Source of the DNA: Haematococcus lacustris
Taxonomy: Eukaryota; Chlorophyta; Chlorophyceae; Chlamydomonadales; Haematococcaceae
Length of the DNA stretch: 64,000 nucleotides
Assembly: GCA_030144725.1 (NCBI GenBank)
Contig: JASKMD010000017.1
Span: 7,119,722 to 7,183,721 of the forward strand
Direction: 5' to 3'
The position numbers and the translations under genes were made by a program. The stretch's first letter is position 1. Every line of letters starts with the position of its first letter. Below, piece after piece: positions 21,137 through 34,600 of this stretch. The notes beneath the pieces are model-generated. The model saw only the letters and a list, made by a program, of their open reading frames with translations, had not been told where the DNA came from and made no database searches.

Positions 21137-22479
21137 GGGGTCTGGTCGTCGCCCTGTCCCGTGTGAGCAGCTTGCATTGCCACCAAGACTACCACATCAA
21201 GTCTCCTTAGGCTATGACGTCAGCATCAACATCACCCACAAGTATCTAATGTCACACAGACTTGAAGTGTTTGAATGTCATGGGTTTGGCTTGGTTGTGC
21301 CCCCTGTGGCTATGGAAGCTAGGACTTCAAGCATTCATGTGCCATGTGAGAAGATGGCAATGAGCACTGCTTGAGACTGGGGAAACATTAGCACAGTATC
21401 CTTCACAGAGGACCTGACCCAGACTTCCGCAGGGCAATGTTACAAGGGCACCTGTTCTCATCTTCTGTTGTACAGGCGTGCCCGTCACTAAGGTATCGCA
21501 CTCGGGGTGCTTGTCTTGTGTCATCTTGAAGGACGGCGTGGAAGGGCGCGCGGAGGCCGCGCAACAAATGTACAACATGCCCACGGAGATGCCGTAGCAT
21601 AGACTGCTTCGGAAAGTGAGAAGACCTTACGCCCGTATGGATGCTCTGATGTAGTCACAATGGGTGTGCGCCCTGACGTAGTCATGAAGGAACACAACAA
21701 AGATGTCGGCCGGGGGTGGGTGACGATCCTTAGCTGGCGGCACAGAGTCACCTGATGTTTCTGCAGTGTCCTGCACTCCCTCTCATGCTAGCCTTCTCCT
21801 GCCTGGGTGTTGCCATGTGGTGACGTCCCTCCCCTACTACATAGCTTCATTGGGTCCCCCATACCAGCTACAAAGTTCATGTTGGGAACACCTAAATCTA
21901 AGGTGAAGATAGTTACATGGAGCATTGAATGGCACCTATTGGAGCCAACAAGATTGAATGAAAACGCAGACACTAGGAGACAGTGTAATCACACAGCCGG
22001 CACACAACACGGAGCTAGATGCAGCAACATCTTAAATGACCCAAGGATCACGGACTGCAATGAGAGCAAACATACGGCTGGTGTGTTGTCTAACCTGACA
22101 GATGAGGATGTCACTAAGTGCAACACAAGTCAGCCATCCAAACCCACTGAGCATGCACATCCCACCTAATTACATAAACTGACCTATCCTGCCCATGCAG
22201 CGTGAAACACATTTTGACGTAAAGAAGAGTGCCCTGCATACGGTAAGTGAGCAGTGCTTTGCCCAAAGCATGCCAGCAAGTCATGCATCGCAGCTGGGGG
22301 AGAACCCCACAGTCATTGCCAGCCATGACCTGCATCCCCTCCCTTACTTACTCACCGCACAGTGCACCATGCCACGCAGCAGGGGTGACCGTGGCGGCGC
22401 ATCTCGTCACAGCTGCATGGGCCAGCAGCCGCTGCATGCCCCAATGCCTGCCCAGGGACCCTGCCCTCCTAGCTCCTAG
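21137..22479. other. Mostly non-coding region with one possible exon
   Basis: Lower G+C than its surroundings. The stretch 21472-21598 has coding-like composition. On the + strand it reads GVPVTKVSHSGCLSCVILKD to a TAG after an AG border, but the minus strand is also open, so I leave it unassigned. The real 5' end of the oligopeptidase B gene may also lie here. Confidence 0.35.
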
Positions 22480-23950
22480 GTTGTCTGTAGAGCACCGCGG
22501 CGTAGGTGGACAGCATGGCCACATCCTCTGGGTACAAGGCAGTGCCCTCAGCGACTGCAATGCTGTGGGGGACTGGCTGGCTGCCTTGCTCATGCTGGCC
22601 AGCACCAGCCACGACCCTGCATTCAAACACAGGCGGCAGCACAGGCTGTTAGTGTACAGGCATCTCACACACAGCTGGCATCCTGGGAACAGTGGAGCTG
22701 CTCACAGGGGGCACTTGCTTCACCCACTGCCTAGCTAGTGGGACCCCAGCATTGCCAGCCATGTGTAGAGCAGCTGCAGGAGGCAGCACACCTGGAGAGG
22801 TGCCCTGGCTGCCTGGCCCTGCCGCGCATGGGGTTGACAGTCAGTTCCTGATCAAGGTTGCGCAGTACTGGGTTCTCCGCCTGCGCCAGCAGTCCTGCGC
22901 TGCCTGCGCACATCACGGCATTCGCTACTGTGCTGCAGATGTTGCCTCCCTCAATGTGTAACCAATCACAGCTGGTTTGTATGCGCAGCACTCAGGTGCA
23001 GGCATGTGTAGGCAGCCAGTTGCAGTCATATGTAAGTGGTCCTGTTGGCCATGGTGACGGTAGGGTAGGGGCTCAGCACGTATCAGTGAACTGCAGTTTG
23101 GAGCCATTGCAGCGTGCTGATGCCACCTCTATGCCACCTCTATGCCATCCTCATGCAAGCCAGCAAGGTCAGTGGGTGACCCATGCACCGCGGAAGCCTC
23201 TAGCTGCGACCCATAGTGCTCAGCACTGAGTAGTGCCGTCGGGCTGCGTGTGTTAGGCACATGTCTGTGTGGGGTGAGGGTGAGGGAGGGCAAGAGTGAT
23301 GGCAACAAGGCTAGTGGCCTAGTAGGCAGGCTGGTGGCTTGAGGGCAGACCAAATGGCACCAGACTCATGGCCCAGTAGGTGCTTGCCCCCCTGCTCATC
23401 ACTGCCTTGCATTGCCTCAGCCGCCCCTGGTGAGCTCTGCACCTTTGTCATGTTTTGGGGAGGTTGTGACAGGCGCCGCCATCGCTGTTGCACTGGGGTG
23501 GCTCCCTTTCCATGGGTTGGTAATCCTGAAGTTGTAGTAGCGTGAGTCCCGGTGGTAAGGTGGCACGTAACCTGCAGGCAGCCGGGCGGATGGCTGGGAC
23601 CAGTGGGACAAGGAGAGCTGGCATGCATGCTGCACAACCGCCTGCCAGCAGCCCTGACACTGAGCACCACGGCTCTCTAGCCGCCCCATGCTGTATTGGC
23701 ACACCTGTGTTGATGTTCTGCTTGTTGCCAAACACACGCAGCCCAATAGCTTTGGTGTCCATGAGGTCCTCCTTGCCGGCTACTGGCTCACGTACAGATG
23801 ATACAGTGCGTGCTACTCCTCCCTGCCGCCGCTCTAGCAGCATCAACTCCTGGAGGATGTGGTGGTTGTCCGGGGCAACCAACCTGCAGGACAAACCATG
23901 CCACACACTGCTGTTGCACGGTTGCTGGGCTGTGCACATTTGGCCTGGCT
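22480..23950 (-). CDS. Unknown multi-exon gene, partial
   Basis: Several minus-strand stretches look like exons with GT...AG borders. 23705-23883 reads LVAPDNHHILQELMLLERRQ through GLRVFGNKQNINTG. It joins in phase to an exon starting at 23571 that reads YVPPYHRDSRYYNFRITNPW. Further left come AEHYGSQLEASAVHGSPTDL (about 23160-23230), HIEGGNICSTVANAVMCAGS (about 22850-22960) and SIAVAEGTALYPEDVAMLST (about 22500-22590). Only the first junction was phase-checked, so the order and unity of the rest are inference. Any 5' exons would lie in the gap starting at 24116. I recognise no family and suggest no function. Confidence 0.4.
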
Positions 23951-24115
23951 GCAGGGTGGGTGGTGAAGGGTTGGGGGTCGCTGGCGTTGCAGGAGGGAGG
24001 CAGGCAGGCTGCTGGCAGCTTGCCCTTGTCTATGAGTCATGGCAGGGCGGGGGGGACCCAGCCAGCTGAGTTTCACTGTGGTGCATGGCAGCGCAGGGAG
24101 ATTGCCAGGCCCTGT

Positions 24116-24615
24116 NNNNNNNNNNNNNNNNNNNNNNNNNNNNNNNNNNNNNNNNNNNNNNNNNNNNNNNNNNNNNNNNNNNNNNNNNNNNNNNNNNNNN
24201 NNNNNNNNNNNNNNNNNNNNNNNNNNNNNNNNNNNNNNNNNNNNNNNNNNNNNNNNNNNNNNNNNNNNNNNNNNNNNNNNNNNNNNNNNNNNNNNNNNNN
24301 NNNNNNNNNNNNNNNNNNNNNNNNNNNNNNNNNNNNNNNNNNNNNNNNNNNNNNNNNNNNNNNNNNNNNNNNNNNNNNNNNNNNNNNNNNNNNNNNNNNN
24401 NNNNNNNNNNNNNNNNNNNNNNNNNNNNNNNNNNNNNNNNNNNNNNNNNNNNNNNNNNNNNNNNNNNNNNNNNNNNNNNNNNNNNNNNNNNNNNNNNNNN
24501 NNNNNNNNNNNNNNNNNNNNNNNNNNNNNNNNNNNNNNNNNNNNNNNNNNNNNNNNNNNNNNNNNNNNNNNNNNNNNNNNNNNNNNNNNNNNNNNNNNNN
24601 NNNNNNNNNNNNNNN
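24116..24615. other. Assembly gap (500 N)
   Basis: Exactly 500 N, the same size as the second gap, so this is a placeholder rather than a measured length. ORFs drawn through it have no meaning. Confidence 1.
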
Positions 24616-24623
24616 TCCTGCAG

Positions 24624-27600
24624 TTCACCAAGGTGGTACCAGCGCTCACAATGGCACACATCTCATTCTTCAACCGCGGCACTCCCATACTGCGCGCCCT
24701 GCTGTTGCCAGTGGCTGCCACAAGCGTCGTGTCAGCCGCCAGTGTCCCCTCCCAAGGCGTTTTGGGCAAGTCAACCCCATTCCCGTTGGATTGGGAGGAG
24801 CACATCATGGCCTGGGCAGTCTTAACCCAGTCCCCTGCCCCTGTCCCTCCTGCTGGCGTGCACATCCTTGACAATTTGTCTCTGAATGAGGTGCCTGGCA
24901 GCAACAGGCGGCAGTGGACGCTGAGCCTGCTGCTGCCAGCAGACCATGGTCTGGACCTGCGCCACACCGCGGTAGTCGTGATGGATGCTATCAAGGGTGT
25001 GATTGTGCTGCAGCCCACACAGCTGAGCTCCTTCAAGGTGGAGCAGGTCACACCCAGCCCTGACCTGGTCACACTACTGCTGCAGTCATCTGAGGCTGGG
25101 CTGGCAGCGGGCTCCGGCTGGGCTGTGGCAGGGTGTGGAGGCAAGCCAGCAGCAGGCAGTGAGTCAGCACAGTGCTGTGCCCAATGTGGAGCAGCAAACG
25201 TGAAGCTGTTCAGGTGCAGCCGTTGCCGGGAGGTGACCTACTGCTCTCCTGCCTGCCAGAAGAAGCACTGGAAGGCCCACAAAGCAGCCTGCCACGCCCC
25301 TGCTGACCCTGCCAGCCAACCTGCCAGCACAGCCAGCCAGCCAGCAGGAGCAACATCAGAGCAGGCAGTCCTAGTGGCTAGTGAGCAAGGCCAGGCAGCT
25401 GCCAGCCCCTACAGCTGGGCAGTGGCTGAGGCTGTTGAGACCAGCAGCTCCTACTCCCTCATCCTGCAGCTGACCAGCAGTGGCACTGCAGCCACGGCTG
25501 ACTGTGAGCCCGGTGGCTTGTCGGCTGAGGTGGTCAGGCACTGGGACTGGCAGCCAGGCAGCAGCAGCAGCAGCAGCAGTGGGCCCAGTGCCAAGGGCAG
25601 CAGGGGTAAAGCTCCTGAGCTGCTGTCCTTGCGCCTTGGTGTGACCACCTCACACTTCATCGCCCTGAGGTTGGAGCGGCCAGCAGGTCAGAGCCCGCCC
25701 CTGCTTGCTGGCTCAGTTGCAATGCCTGCGTCAGCTGGGTCATCATCACCTTGCTGCCTTGCTGCCTTCCTTGCTGCAGGCGTGCGGCCCCTGCTGCTGC
25801 AGCTGCCCTGGCCCATTAGCAGCGGAGCTAATGAGCCTGATGGTATGCCACTAGGCTGCTACTCTGGTGGCCAGGGCCTGGAGTCAGTCAAGCTGCAGAG
25901 CAAGTCAGGCCAGGTCTGGCTCAAGCTACGCAAGGCAGAGGTGAGGCTGCTGCCAGCACCCTGCAGCACGTTACCCACGGGACCTAATGCCACAGCCCCT
26001 GGCATGTGGCCCTTGGATCACCTGCTGTGCTGCTGCTGTTGGCCTCAGGAGTGGGAGCGCTGGCCAGCAGATGCCCCGCCCACCCTGCTCGCTGCACCAC
26101 CCCAGCCACGCCCAGCAGCCATGCCCGTCCTGCACTGCTACTGGCCCCTGACTGCATAGACATATCACACCTACGGCCCTTGGACCTCTCTAGTAACACC
26201 CAGCTGCTCGCACTCTATATGAATACCATGTCTACCCGTCAACAAATGGTGCAACAAGCCCAGAATATGTAAGGGCTGGCGCTTTGCTAAAGCTGGCAGA
26301 CTTGATGCATGACAATGACTCGCTGTGTGCTGCAGTTTTGGTAACGGTGATGCTGAGTCAGAGCTGCGTGAGAGCATCAAGACCCTGTTCGTCAGAGCAA
26401 CCGAGGGCGTGCGCTTCTTTGCCGTGGAGAACATGGCTGGCCAACCTCCGTGCGTGCACTCCCACAATGCTTGCTACAGTGCTTGTGACAGAGCTTGCTA
26501 CAGAGCTTGCTATAAAGCTTAGAGCTCCTCATCATGCTGCATGACAATCTGCAAAAGGCTGTAGGATTGTGAGCACGCCTGGAAGGTTCTATGCTTCCCC
26601 CTGCAGGCTTGAGGGCTGCCAGGCAGAGCTGTTTGTCCTACTGCACCTGCCCATCCTAGAGGGGCCTGATGGCGGCCCCATCCTGCCCATCACAGTGGTT
26701 GACAACAGGTGATTGGCTTGCTGACCGACCCACCCCACTCCTCGACAGCTGCCTTCACTCTGGCTTTGGTGGGAGCAGGCCACGCCCCAAGCAGAAGCTC
26801 CTCCCTTGGTGCACGCCAGCTCTGCCGGAGTAGTCTTCTTCTACACGTGTGTATGTGTAATCGTTTGTCATCTTTCACTCTGTCCTCTCGAGGTGCTGGC
26901 TGTGACTGAACACCGCACGCAGGCTAGCCTTGACCCTTGTGGAGAGTGGCCGAGTAGACATGTGAGTGGAGGGTCATAGCTTGCCCATGTGTCCCACCAC
27001 TCAAGGCAGCAGGTATACAGGTTGTCAAGCCCTATCCCAAGGTGTTGCTGGAGCTGCCTTGGGTGTGCCACGCCGCCTGCACTTACCACAGTTCATGGTT
27101 GAGTTGTGTGCACCCAATTGCTCTATCAGGCTCTGCCAAGTCGCTGCAGGAGCTGTTTGGCGTGTGCTGTGCCGCTTGCAGTAACCGCAACGTAATTGAC
27201 TTCCAGCAATACATGATGCCCCACACGCCCCAGGGCAAGGCATTCCATATTCTGAAGTGCACACACAGGGATGAGCTAATGTTGCTGAGAAGGTGGGTGG
27301 GGTTTGTAGCACTAGCACACAGGGTGTGCTAACCCTGACCAAGTATGTGAGCACTGCCGCCAGCATACTCACATGGCACACAAGGCATGGGAGAGGCAGT
27401 GTAGCGGTTGAGGACCTATAGCTTTTGTTGTTAATGAGCATGTCAGCATGGAATGGATGGAAGCCTCGGCACACTGCTGATGTGCAGCCGCCCTGTGTAA
27501 GCAAAGGTGTTTCTGCCTTCACATTGCTGCAGGATGATCTTCCGCAATGCGCTGAGGTGCAAGCCCACCAGCAGCCAAAAGCAATGCGTGCCCCAACTCT

Positions 27601-28380
27601 TCAATGACCCGTCAACGTCCCCCTGGTTTGCTAGCTACCTCTGTCCACGATATGCAGAGCACCTGGGTGAGAGGGGATAGGGGCGAGCAGGTGCCACTTA
27701 GCTGGCTGTCAGTAATGGTTGGCGTGTTGGCTTGCTAGTCATGGTCCATGATCTATGGTCCCGGCTGGGTTGCTGCATTTGTGCCTAACTCACGTCGCTA
27801 GTCTCAGTTGTGATGCAATCTGCCCTTGTCAGGCGAAATGGAAAAGCTTTGAGCTCATGCTGGGTCTCAAGCTGTGATCCGCATCGCAATCCAAGCCGAC
27901 AGCATTGAGCGCAGTTGGTTGGATGGATTTCTGGGTTGTCGGTCATTTGCTGTATGCCATTTCCAAGTGGTAGGGCGTACATGGTCTTTCCTAAGGAGGA
28001 AAGTATGCGCCCTAGCAGTGACAAGTGTTGAAGAGTTGAAGGAGACCCTGCCTGACCTTGATTTTGCCTCTGATTCTACCCGTGCCCAAGGTAGTTGTAG
28101 CAGCTGTGTGACACAGCCTAGAAGTCTAAAATTTATAGCCTAGAATTCTAGGTTTTCGATCCAATTTTTATAGGTTTTTTTAAGGTCCCTCTTGCCTAGA
28201 ATTCTAGGCTTTCCTAGGAGTCTGAGCCACCTAGAATCCTATGGGCGCGCCCTAGCTGTGTCACTTGGTATGAATTTGAATATCTTGCGACACATTGCAA
28301 CACTAACACTAATCTCAGGGAGCTTGCCTGATGCATACCTGGTGGTGCTTGGCGGCATCACCACCAACACCTCCTTTTGA
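24624..28380 (+). CDS. MYND zinc-finger protein, 5' end in gap
   Basis: After an AG border at 24622-24623 the frame reads FTKVVPALTMAHISFFNRGT and continues to 25686, then 25780-25940 in phase. A MYND finger lies at about 25171-25296: CCAQCGAANVKLFRCSRC, then EVTYCSPACQKKHWKAHKA and C. This has the C-x2-C ... C-x2-C ... C-x3-C ... H-x3-C spacing of that protein-binding zinc module. Downstream exons on the same strand connect in phase: SSNTQLLALYMNTMSTRQQ joins FGNGDAESELRESIKTLF (acceptor 26333), then ELFVLLHLPILEGPDGGP, LALTLVESGRVD, SAKSLQELFGVCCAACSNRN and FRNALRCKPTSSQKQCVPQL (to about 27670). The last pieces to 28380 are uncertain. The junction between 25940 and 26160 is unresolved. The function of the C-terminal domain is unknown. 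Confidence 0.6.
28107..28260. repeat. AT-rich island with a twice-repeated palindrome
   Basis: CCTAGAATTCTAGG, a perfect 14-bp palindrome, occurs at about 28139-28152 and again at 28195-28208. Imperfect relatives (CCTAGAAGTCTA, CCTAGAATCCTA) flank them. Short AGCTGTGT repeats bracket the island. It looks like a small foldback element or its remains. Confidence 0.5.
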
Positions 28381-28602
28381 CCCTATCCCTACTCTCTTAC
28401 CTGAAGGACTCAGGCGGCTCTTCAGGGAGCGCCTCACCAACGTCCTCCATGCAGCATGTCCCGACATGGCAATGGCATAAGCTAACCCTAGCATTTTTTT
28501 CGACCACCGTCCCCGAGCTGCTGCAAAGCTTCCGCCCCTGCCTGTGCCGTAGTGTCAAACCTGCTTCCCACCCGGCCACCCACCCACATAGCAGTTCGCA
28601 CG

Positions 28603-31600
28603 ATGCAGCGCAGTGCCCAAGTGGCGGGGCCAGCGCGCGGGCTGCGCATCTCTTCCCTCGGCTTCCGTGGCCACCGGCGATCACAACGAGTCCAGGGTCA
28701 AGCTGGGTTAGGCGAGAAGACCATGACGCTACCTATATTTCCTCTGAACGTGGTCGCGCTGCCATCGCAAACGTGAGGAGGTGCCTGTCGCATCAATCAT
28801 GTTATGCTCCAGCCACGGATGTGTGGTGAAGACGCCAGCCCATCAACACAGCAGCACTTTCAACTCTTTATCAATTGGTACACTACTAGCCTTATGGCTC
28901 CCTGGCTACAAGTCAGGTCTACCGTTACATTTCACCTGATAGCTATCGAGCAAATGATGTTCCCTTCCCTGCCTTTGCTACACCTTTCATGGTATGTGAG
29001 GGCTGTGTGAGGTGTCCTCTGTATACGCCCCTTCACCTTCCAGGCCTTTGGGGACCATGTGTCCTGCACCGCGCTGTTGCCAGGTGCCGGGTACTGCTCT
29101 TGCCCGCAGGGTACCGCTGATGATCTTTGAGGCGCGGTACAGAGTCCTCTTCTCCACACTGCTGCATGGCGAAGAGGGGTGAGCTGGCGTCCACCAGCCC
29201 AGTGCCCTCAACACACACACCCTCTTCACCTCTCTTTCCAAGAGCCCCCTGGCCAAGGGAAAGCTCAAGCTGCTCCTCATACTGCCTCCCCTGCTGGTGC
29301 TGATGCTGGGACTCCTGCTGCTGCTCCTGCCGCCGCTGCTGCTGCCACCGCTGCTGCTGCCACCGCTGCTGCTGCTGCTGCTGCTGCCACCGCTGCAGCC
29401 GCTGCTGCTGCTGCTGCCACCGCTGTGGCCGCTGCTGCTGCTGCCACCGCTGCGGCCGCTGCTGCTGCTGCCGCCGCTGCTGCTGCTGCTGCTGCCGCCG
29501 CTGCTGCTGCTGCTGCCGCTGCTGCTGCTGCTGCCACCACTGCAGCTGCTGCTTACTGGCTGCAGGGTTGACGAGGGGCTTGTGCAGAAGGACTCCCCTT
29601 TCGCCGGCACCAAGCGCTTTGGCATGGTGAGCCCAGTGTGACGTCTCCATGACACAGTGTGACCTGGTGTTTGGGGCTCCACGCACCATGTCCGCATGGA
29701 ACAATGTGGTCAAGTGTGACCCAGGAGATGGCAGCCAGCTGGCCGAGTATCAGTGGCAGGAGCGGTGTCAATAGCGGCAGCAGCAGCAGCAGCAGGCTGG
29801 AGCAGGCAGCAGGTTTGGGCAGCTGTAGGACCTATAGCAGCAGTGCGCCACACAGTGCTGTGGCAGTCGGAGCAGTCAGCGGCCAGGCCAGAGCAGTCAG
29901 CGGCCAGGTCCTGCTGCTGTCTCACTGGGGCCTGTCTAGGGCAGTGAGACGGCCGGTGCTTCAAGAGCCATGGCAGGAAGCAAGATGTTTAGGCATGATG
30001 TCGTTACACTGGCAAGGGGTGATGCTGGCAAGGGGTGGTCCTGGCAAGGGGTGGTGGCAGGAAGCAAGAGGTCAGCAGGCCATGTACAGGTCCAGGCATG
30101 AGGTCGTCACACTGTCAAGGGGTGACCGAGTATCTGTGGCAGCAGCGGTTGTGACTGCTGCGGTGGAGCTGGCTGTGCTTGGTGCTGGCGGCTGCAGTGC
30201 TTTGTGGACAAGGAGGGCCGGCTGGCTAGTGTGGGCACCACGCTGGAGATCATGGAATTCATGCATGTCCCGGTGCGCATAGAGGCAGGGGCAGGGGCAG
30301 GGGTAAGGCAGCAGGTTAGGGGCAGAGGTTAGGTCAGGGCGGACAACAAATGTGCGCTGCCCCCCACCTGACGCTGTACCCCCCCCCACTCTCACCAATG
30401 TGCCCATGCCCCCCCGCCTGGCCCTGCCCCAACCCCTGCCCCACCCCTGCCCCACCCCTGCCCCGCCCCCTGCCCCACCCCTCGCCCCAACCCCTGCCCC
30501 ACCTCTCGGCCCCCCCCCCCTGCCCCAACCCCCTACCCCTACCCCTGTTCTCATCAGACGACCTGCATCACATCACCACATGTAGTAAGCACCGTGCCGT
30601 GTTGATCAGGGTGACGGTCGCCTGTTCATCAGCAACAAGGGCCGGGAGCGGTTCATGATCAAGTCTGTGGTGAAGGAGAAACCGGTGCTCCTGTGTGAGG
30701 TGGCGGTGCTGCCGGAGGAGGAGGAGGGTGGCGACGAGGAGGTGGGGGGCCAGGCAGGGGGGAGGAGCCAGGAGGGGCGGGCAGATGGGAGGGAGGCAAG
30801 GGAGGAGGAGTGGGGCTGGGGGAGAAGGAAGCTGGTACTGCCTTGTGTTTGAGGGGCTAGCAAGGAGGGAGCAAGGCGGGAGGGGCCTGCAAGGAGGGGT
30901 GAGGGGCTAGCAAGGAGGGAGCAAGGCGGGAGGGGCCTGCAAGGAGGGGTGAGGGGCTAGCAAGGAGGGAGCAAGGCGGGAGGGGCCTGCAAGGAGGGGT
31001 GAGGGGCTAGCAAGGAGGGAGCAAGGCGGGAGGGGCCTGCAAGGAGGGGTGAGGGGCTAGCAAGGAGGGAGCAAGGCGGGAGGGGCCTGCAAGGAGGGGT
31101 GAGGGGCTAGCAAGGAGGGAGCAAGGCGGGAGGGGCCTGCAAGGAGGGGTGAGGGGCTAGCAAGGAGGGAGCAAGGCGGGAGGGGCCTGCAAGGAGGGGT
31201 GAGGGGCTAGCAAGGAGGGAGCAAGGCGGGAGGGGCCTGCAAGGAGGGGTGAGGGGCTAGCAAGGAGGGAGCAAGGCGGGAGGGGCCTGCAAGGAGGGGT
31301 GAGGGGCTAGCAAGGAGGGAGCAAGGCGGGAGGGGCCTGCAAGGAGGGGTGAGGGGCTAGCAAGGAGGGAGCAAGGCGGGAGGGGCCTGCAAGGAGGGGT
31401 GAGGGGCTAGCAAGGAGGGAGCAAGGCGGGAGGGGCCTGCAAGGAGGGGTGAGGGGCTAGCAAGGAGGGAGCAAGGCGGGAGGGGCCTGCAAGGAGGGGT
31501 GAGGGGCTAGCAAGGAGGGAGCAAGGCGGGAGGGGCCTGCAAGGAGGGGTGAGGGGCTAGCAAGGAGGGAGCAAGGCGGGAGGGGCCTGCAAGGAGGGGT

Positions 31601-34600
31601 GAGGGGCTAGCAAGGAGGGAGCAAGGCGGGAGGGGCCTGCAAGGAGGGGTGAGGGGCTAGCAAGGAGGGAGCAAGGCGGGAGGGGCCTGCAAGGAGGGGT
31701 GAGGGGCTAGCAAGGAGGGAGCAAGGCGGGAGGGGCCTGCAAGGAGGGGTGAGGGGCTAGCAAGGAGGGAGCAAGGCGGGAGGGGCCTGCAAGGAGGGGT
31801 GAGGGGCTAGCAAGGAGGGAGCAAGGCGGGAGGGGCCTGCAAGGAGGGGTGAGGGGCTAGCAAGGAGGGAGCAAGGCGGGAGGGGCCTGCAAGGAGGGGT
31901 GAGGGGCTAGCAAGGAGGGAGCAAGGCGGGAGGGGCCTGCAAGGAGGGGTGAGGGGCTAGCAAGGAGGGAGCAAGGCGGGAGGGGCCTGCAAGGAGGGGT
32001 GAGGGGCTAGCAAGGAGGGAGCAAGGCGGGAGGGGCCTGCAAGGAGGGGTGAGGGGCTAGCAAGGAGGGAGCAAGGCAGGAGGGGCCTGCAAGGAGGGGT
32101 GAGGGGCTAGCAAGGAGGGAGCAAGGCGGGAGGGGCCTGCAAGGAGGGGTGAGGGGCTAGCAAGGAGGGAGCAAGGCGGGAGGGGCCTGCAAGGAGGGGT
32201 GAGGGGCTAGCAAGGAGGGAGCAAGGCGGGAGGGGCCTGCAAGGAGGGGTGAGGGGCTAGCAAGGAGGGAGCAAGGCGGGAGGGGCCTGCAAGGAGGGGT
32301 GAGGGGCTAGCAAGGAGGGAGCAAGGCGGGAGGGGCCTGCAAGGAGGGGTGAGGGGCTAGCAAGGAGGGAGCAAGGCGGGAGGGGCCTGCAAGGAGGGGT
32401 GAGGGGCTAGCAAGGAGGGAGCAAGGCGGGAGGGGCCTGCAAGGAGGGGTGAGGGGCTAGCAAGGAGGGAGCAAGGCGGGAGGGGCCTGCAAGGAGGGGT
32501 GAGGGGCTAGCAAGGAGGGAGCAAGGCGGGAGGGGCCTGCAAGGAGGGGTGAGGGGCTAGCAAGGAGGGAGCAAGGCGGGAGGGGCCTGCAAGGAGGGGT
32601 GAGGGGCTAGCAAGGAGGGAGCAAGGCGGGAGGGGCCTGCAAGGAGGGGTGAGGGGCTAGCAAGGAGGGAGCAAGGCGGGAGGGGCCTGCAAGGAGGGGT
32701 GAGGGGCTAGCAAGGAGGGAGCAAGGCGGGAGGGGCCTGCAAGGAGGGGTGAGGGGCTAGCAAGGAGGGAGCAAGGCGGGAGGGGCCTGCAAGGAGGGGT
32801 GAGGGGCTAGCAAGGAGGGAGCAAGGCGGGAGGGGCCTGCAAGGAGGGGTGAGGGGCTAGCAAGGAGGGAGCAAGGCGGGAGGGGCCTGCAAGGAGGGGT
32901 GAGGGGCTAGCAAGGAGGGAGCAAGGCGGGAGGGGCCTGCAAGGAGGGGTGAGGGGCTAGCAAGGAGGGAGCAAGGCGGGAGGGGCCTGCAAGGAGGGGT
33001 GAGGGGCTAGCAAGGAGGGAGCAAGGCGGGAGGGGCCTGCAAGGAGGGGTGAGGGGCTAGCAAGGAGGGAGCAAGGCGGGAGGGGCCTGCAAGGAGGGGT
33101 GAGGGGCTAGCAAGGAGGGAGCAAGGCGGGAGGGGCCTGCAAGGAGGGGTGAGGGGCTAGCAAGGAGGGAGCAAGGCGGGAGGGGCCTGCAAGGAGGGGT
33201 GAGGGGCTAGCAAGGAGGGAGCAAGGCGGGAGGGGCCTGCAAGGAGGGGTGAGGGGCTAGCAAGGAGGGAGCAAGGCGGGAGGGGCCTGCAAGGAGGGGT
33301 GAGGGGCTAGCAAGGAGGGAGCAAGGCGGGAGGGGCCTGCAAGGAGGGGTGAGGGGCTAGCAAGGAGGGAGCAAGGCGGGAGGGGCCTGCAAGGAGGGGT
33401 GAGGGGCTAGCAAGGAGGGAGCAAGGCGGGAGGGGCCTGCAAGGAGGGGTGAGGGGCTAGCAAGGAGGGAGCAAGGCGGGAGGGGCCTGCAAGGAGGGGT
33501 GAGGGGCTAGCAAGGAGGGAGCAAGGCGGGAGGGGCCTGCAAGGAGGGGTGAGGGGCTAGCAAGGAGGGAGCAAGGCGGGAGGGGCCTGCAAGGAGGGGT
33601 GAGGGGCTAGCAAGGAGGGAGCAAGGCGGGAGGGGCCTGCAAGGAGGGGTGAGGGGCTAGCAAGGAGGGAGCAAGGCGGGAGGGGCCTGCAAGGAGGGGT
33701 GAGGGGCTAGCAAGGAGGGAGCAAGGCGGGAGGGGCCTGCAAGGAGGGGTGAGGGGCTAGCAAGGAGGGAGCAAGGCGGGAGGGGCCTGCAAGGAGGGGT
33801 GAGGGGCTAGCAAGGAGGGAGCAAGGCGGGAGGGGCCTGCAAGGAGGGGTGAGGGGCTAGCAAGGAGGGAGCAAGGCGGGAGGGGCCTGCAAGGAGGGGT
33901 GAGGGGCTAGCAAGGAGGGAGCAAGGCGGGAGGGGCCTGCAAGGAGGGGTGAGGGGCTAGCAAGGAGGGAGCAAGGCGGGAGGGGCCTGCAAGGAGGGGT
34001 GAGGGGCTAGCAAGGAGGGAGCAAGGCGGGAGGGGCCTGCAAGGAGGGGTGAGGGGCTAGCAAGGAGGGAGCAAGGCGGGAGGGGCCTGCAAGGAGGGGT
34101 GAGGGGCTAGCAAGGAGGGAGCAAGGCGGGAGGGGCCTGCAAGGAGGGGTGAGGGGCTAGCAAGGAGGGAGCAAGGCGGGAGGGGCCTGCAAGGAGGGGT
34201 GAGGGGCTAGCAAGGAGGGAGCAAGGCGGGAGGGGCCTGCAAGGAGGGGTGAGGGGCTAGCAAGGAGGGAGCAAGGCGGGAGGGGCCTGCAAGGAGGGGT
34301 GAGGGGCTAGCAAGGAGGGAGCAAGGCGGGAGGGGCCTGCAAGGAGGGGTGAGGGGCTAGCAAGGAGGGAGCAAGGCGGGAGGGGCCTGCAAGGAGGGGT
34401 GAGGGGCTAGCAAGGAGGGAGCAAGGCGGGAGGGGCCTGCAAGGAGGGGTGAGGGGCTAGCAAGGAGGGAGCAAGGCGGGAGGGGCCTGCAAGGAGGGGT
34501 GAGGGGCTAGCAAGGAGGGAGCAAGGCGGGAGGGGCCTGCAAGGAGGGGTGAGGGGCTAGCAAGGAGGGAGCAAGGCGGGAGGGGCCTGCAAGGAGGGGT

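Noticed and set aside
24039..26159. 706-residue ORF across the first gap
   Set aside because: 500 of its bases are N; only the part from 24624 is supported.
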